DNA from: Bacteroidota bacterium
GTDB lineage: Bacteria > Bacteroidota > Bacteroidia > UBA7662 > CANHCV01
Assembly (NCBI GenBank): GCA_027488715.1
Contig: JAIYBD010000160.1
Coordinates: 1 to 15,353 of the forward strand
Reading direction: 5' to 3'
Length of the DNA: 15,353 bases
The translations under genes were made by a program, and so were the position numbers. Below the pieces are notes generated by a model that had not been told where the DNA came from, did not search any database, and saw only the letters and a list, made by a program, of their open reading frames with translations. This document shows positions 14,235-15,353 of this stretch, in pieces; position 1 is the first letter of the stretch; each line of letters opens with the position of its first letter.

Positions 14235-14654
14235 ATGAATCAAAATACCCCAATTTCAGAAGTAATGACTCCCCACGTCATTGTTGGTCACCCTTCTTCT
14301 ACCTTACACCAGCTCAAAGATTTATTCATGAATTACTCATTGCACCATTTGGTGATTACCGATGAGCAATCAGGAAATGTTGTAGGAATTGTTACCGCCT
14401 CCGATTTGTTGAAGTTTGCATTGAACAATCCGAATCCAGATTTGGATCACACCCCCGTGAATGATATCATGACCAAAGACGTGGTTTTTGTTACTCCGTC
14501 AACCTCCTTGGGCGAGTCAGTTGCGCGTTTAAATAAAGCAAATTTTAGCGCCTTGGTAGTTGAAGAAGATGGAAAACCCGTTGGTTTTATGTCGGTTCGC
14601 GACCTTCCACGCATCATGAGCTTCATGTTCACAGAAAATTACAATTACGATTGA
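14235..14654 (+). CDS. Tandem CBS-domain protein
   Basis: 139 residues consisting almost only of two CBS domains: about 6-62 (ISEVMTPHVIVGHPSSTLHQ through GNVVGIVTASDLLKF) and 74-131 (PVNDIMTKDVVFVTPSTSLG through GKPVGFMSVRDLPRIMSF). Each ends in the typical Val-Gly-Ile/Phe-x-Ser/Thr-x-x-Asp-Leu nucleotide-binding pattern, as in proteins that sense AMP, ATP or S-adenosylmethionine. There is no signal peptide or enzymatic domain; it is a stand-alone cytosolic regulator with unknown partner. It follows the PrcB-like gene by 13 bases and is followed by a strong terminator. Confidence 0.93.
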   Translation: MNQNTPISEVMTPHVIVGHPSSTLHQLKDLFMNYSLHHLVITDEQSGNVVGIVTASDLLKFALNNPNPDLDHTPVNDIMTKDVVFVTPSTSLGESVARLNKANFSALVVEEDGKPVGFMSVRDLPRIMSFMFTENYNYD

Positions 14655-14670
14655 TTTTTCCTCATTTTTT

Positions 14671-14704
14671 ATAACCGCTCAACATCCTTGAGCGGTTTTT
14701 TTTT
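14671..14704 (+). terminator. Intrinsic terminator after the CBS gene
   Basis: AACCGCTCAA (14673-14682), loop CATCC, TTGAGCGGTT (14688-14697): a perfect 10-bp stem followed by a T-run to 14704. It ends the PrcB-like/CBS unit and isolates the protease gene. Confidence 0.95.
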
Positions 14705-14710
14705 GCTTTT

Positions 14711-14744
14711 TTGAATCAAGTGCATCCGATTCTGTTTAATTTCG
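14711..14744 (+). promoter_or_regulatory. Weak candidate promoter of the tail-specific protease
   Basis: TTG at 14711-14713, 23 bases, then TAATTTCG at 14737-14744 (one mismatch to TAnnTTTG), 19 bases before the ATG at 14764. It lies in the only sizeable non-coding gap here (14655-14763), which otherwise holds the terminator. Confidence 0.3.
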
Positions 14745-14763
14745 TTTCTCTCAAAATTCTCCT

Positions 14764-15353
14764 ATGAAATTCTGGAATAAAAAATCTTTCTCCCTTTATT
14801 TTTTATTGGTTTCGTTCGCATTGTTCTCCTTCGTTTCCGACGATATGGATCTTCGACGAAAAGCCATTGTAGGTATTGCTTACCAGGCTTTGGACGGAAC
14901 TCATTTTAATCCAAGATCCCTCAACGATAACTATTCCAAAGATGTATTTCAGTTGTATTTAAAGCGGATGGATTACCGAAAATTGTACCTCACCCAAAGC
15001 GATATCGTTGCGCTAAAAAAGCACGAAAATCAAATTGACGATCAAGTCAAAGCTCAGGATTTTCAATTTTACCTCGACGTTGCTTCCATCATGGATCAAC
15101 GGACGCTCCAAGTTGAAAAAATGGTGTCTGAAATTTTATCCCAACCGTTCACGTTCTCGGCATCAGAAAAAGTGGAGTCCGACCCCGAAAAATTGGATTG
15201 GGCCAAAGATGAAGTAGAATTGAAAGATCGTTGGAGGAAAGGATTGAAGTTGCAGGTTTTGAATCAGGTTTACGACAAAGAACAAGCCCAAACGGAAGCT
15301 GCGTCGAAATCGGATACGGTGAAAATTCAAACCCGAGAAGAATTGGAAATCCA
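14764..15353 (+). CDS. Tail-specific (carboxy-terminal processing) protease, N-terminal part
   Basis: 196 codons are readable from the ATG at 14764 before the window ends; full proteins have about 650-750 residues. KKSFSLYFLLVSFALFSFVS near the N-terminus is a signal peptide or anchor. The rest matches the N-terminal helical domain of Tsp/Prc-like S41 peptidases (PF17804 type): SKDVFQLYLKRMDYRKLYLT, then DIVALKKHENQIDD, ILSQPFTFSASEKVE, and ELKDRWRKGLKLQVLNQVY. These periplasmic Ser/Lys proteases degrade or trim proteins from the C-terminus. The PDZ domain and the catalytic Ser and Lys would lie to the right of the window and cannot be checked. It is separated from the CBS gene by a terminator. 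Confidence 0.9.
   Translation, partial: MKFWNKKSFSLYFLLVSFALFSFVSDDMDLRRKAIVGIAYQALDGTHFNPRSLNDNYSKDVFQLYLKRMDYRKLYLTQSDIVALKKHENQIDDQVKAQDFQFYLDVASIMDQRTLQVEKMVSEILSQPFTFSASEKVESDPEKLDWAKDEVELKDRWRKGLKLQVLNQVYDKEQAQTEAASKSDTVKIQTREELEI

Noticed and set aside
13763..15353. PrcB-like, CBS and tail-specific protease genes as one protease complex or operon
   Set aside because: The shared name PrcB/Prc is coincidental, and a strong terminator at 14671-14704 separates the protease from the other two.

Overview
The window (15,353 bases, moderate GC) reads as a chromosomal segment of a Bacteroidota bacterium, most likely in or near the Flavobacteriales. The evidence is a gliding-motility GldB homologue, a GWxTD-domain protein, a WbqC-family protein, a bacterial mevalonate pathway next to a UbiA prenyltransferase, weak Shine-Dalgarno signals, and repeated matches to the Bacteroidota -7 promoter element TAnnTTTG just upstream of start codons. 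No IS element, phage gene, CRISPR array, tRNA or rRNA was seen, and no gene-free stretch exceeds about 110 bases. It is dense housekeeping DNA with several overlapping genes.

Layout. (1) 1-2170, minus strand: a GWxTD-domain exported protein followed, with a 1-base overlap, by a family 2 glycosyltransferase that runs off the left edge. (2) 2169-4583, plus strand: a WbqC-family protein, a Nif3-like dinuclear metal protein and a coiled-coil C4 zinc-ribbon protein, all overlapping and ending at a strong, probably bidirectional terminator. (3) 4624-5298, minus strand: an unrecognised, AT-rich, exported protein. (4) 5350-10571, minus strand: in transcription order an outer-membrane beta-barrel protein, NAD+ synthase (nadE), diphosphomevalonate decarboxylase (mvaD), a mevalonate-kinase-type GHMP kinase and a UbiA prenyltransferase. 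This joins isoprenoid precursor supply to a polyprenyl transfer step; a -7 promoter element just before mvaD suggests the isoprenoid genes can also be transcribed separately. (5) 10636-12882, plus strand: gldB, folK and a deoxynucleoside kinase, the last two overlapping and starting at TTG and GTG. (6) 12879-13700, minus strand: an MscS-type channel whose stop codon overlaps that of the kinase. (7) 13763-15353, plus strand: a PrcB-C-terminal-like exported protein, a tandem CBS protein, a terminator, and the start of a tail-specific (carboxy-terminal processing) protease cut by the right edge.

I found no convincing new multi-gene system. The points most worth a second look are the eroded second aspartate-rich motif of the UbiA protein, the overlapping start codons of two divergent genes at a CATG palindrome, the repeated placement of promoter elements 4-6 bases before start codons (suggesting very short or absent leaders), a GldB without a lipoprotein cysteine and without gldC beside it, and the AT-rich orphan exported protein.
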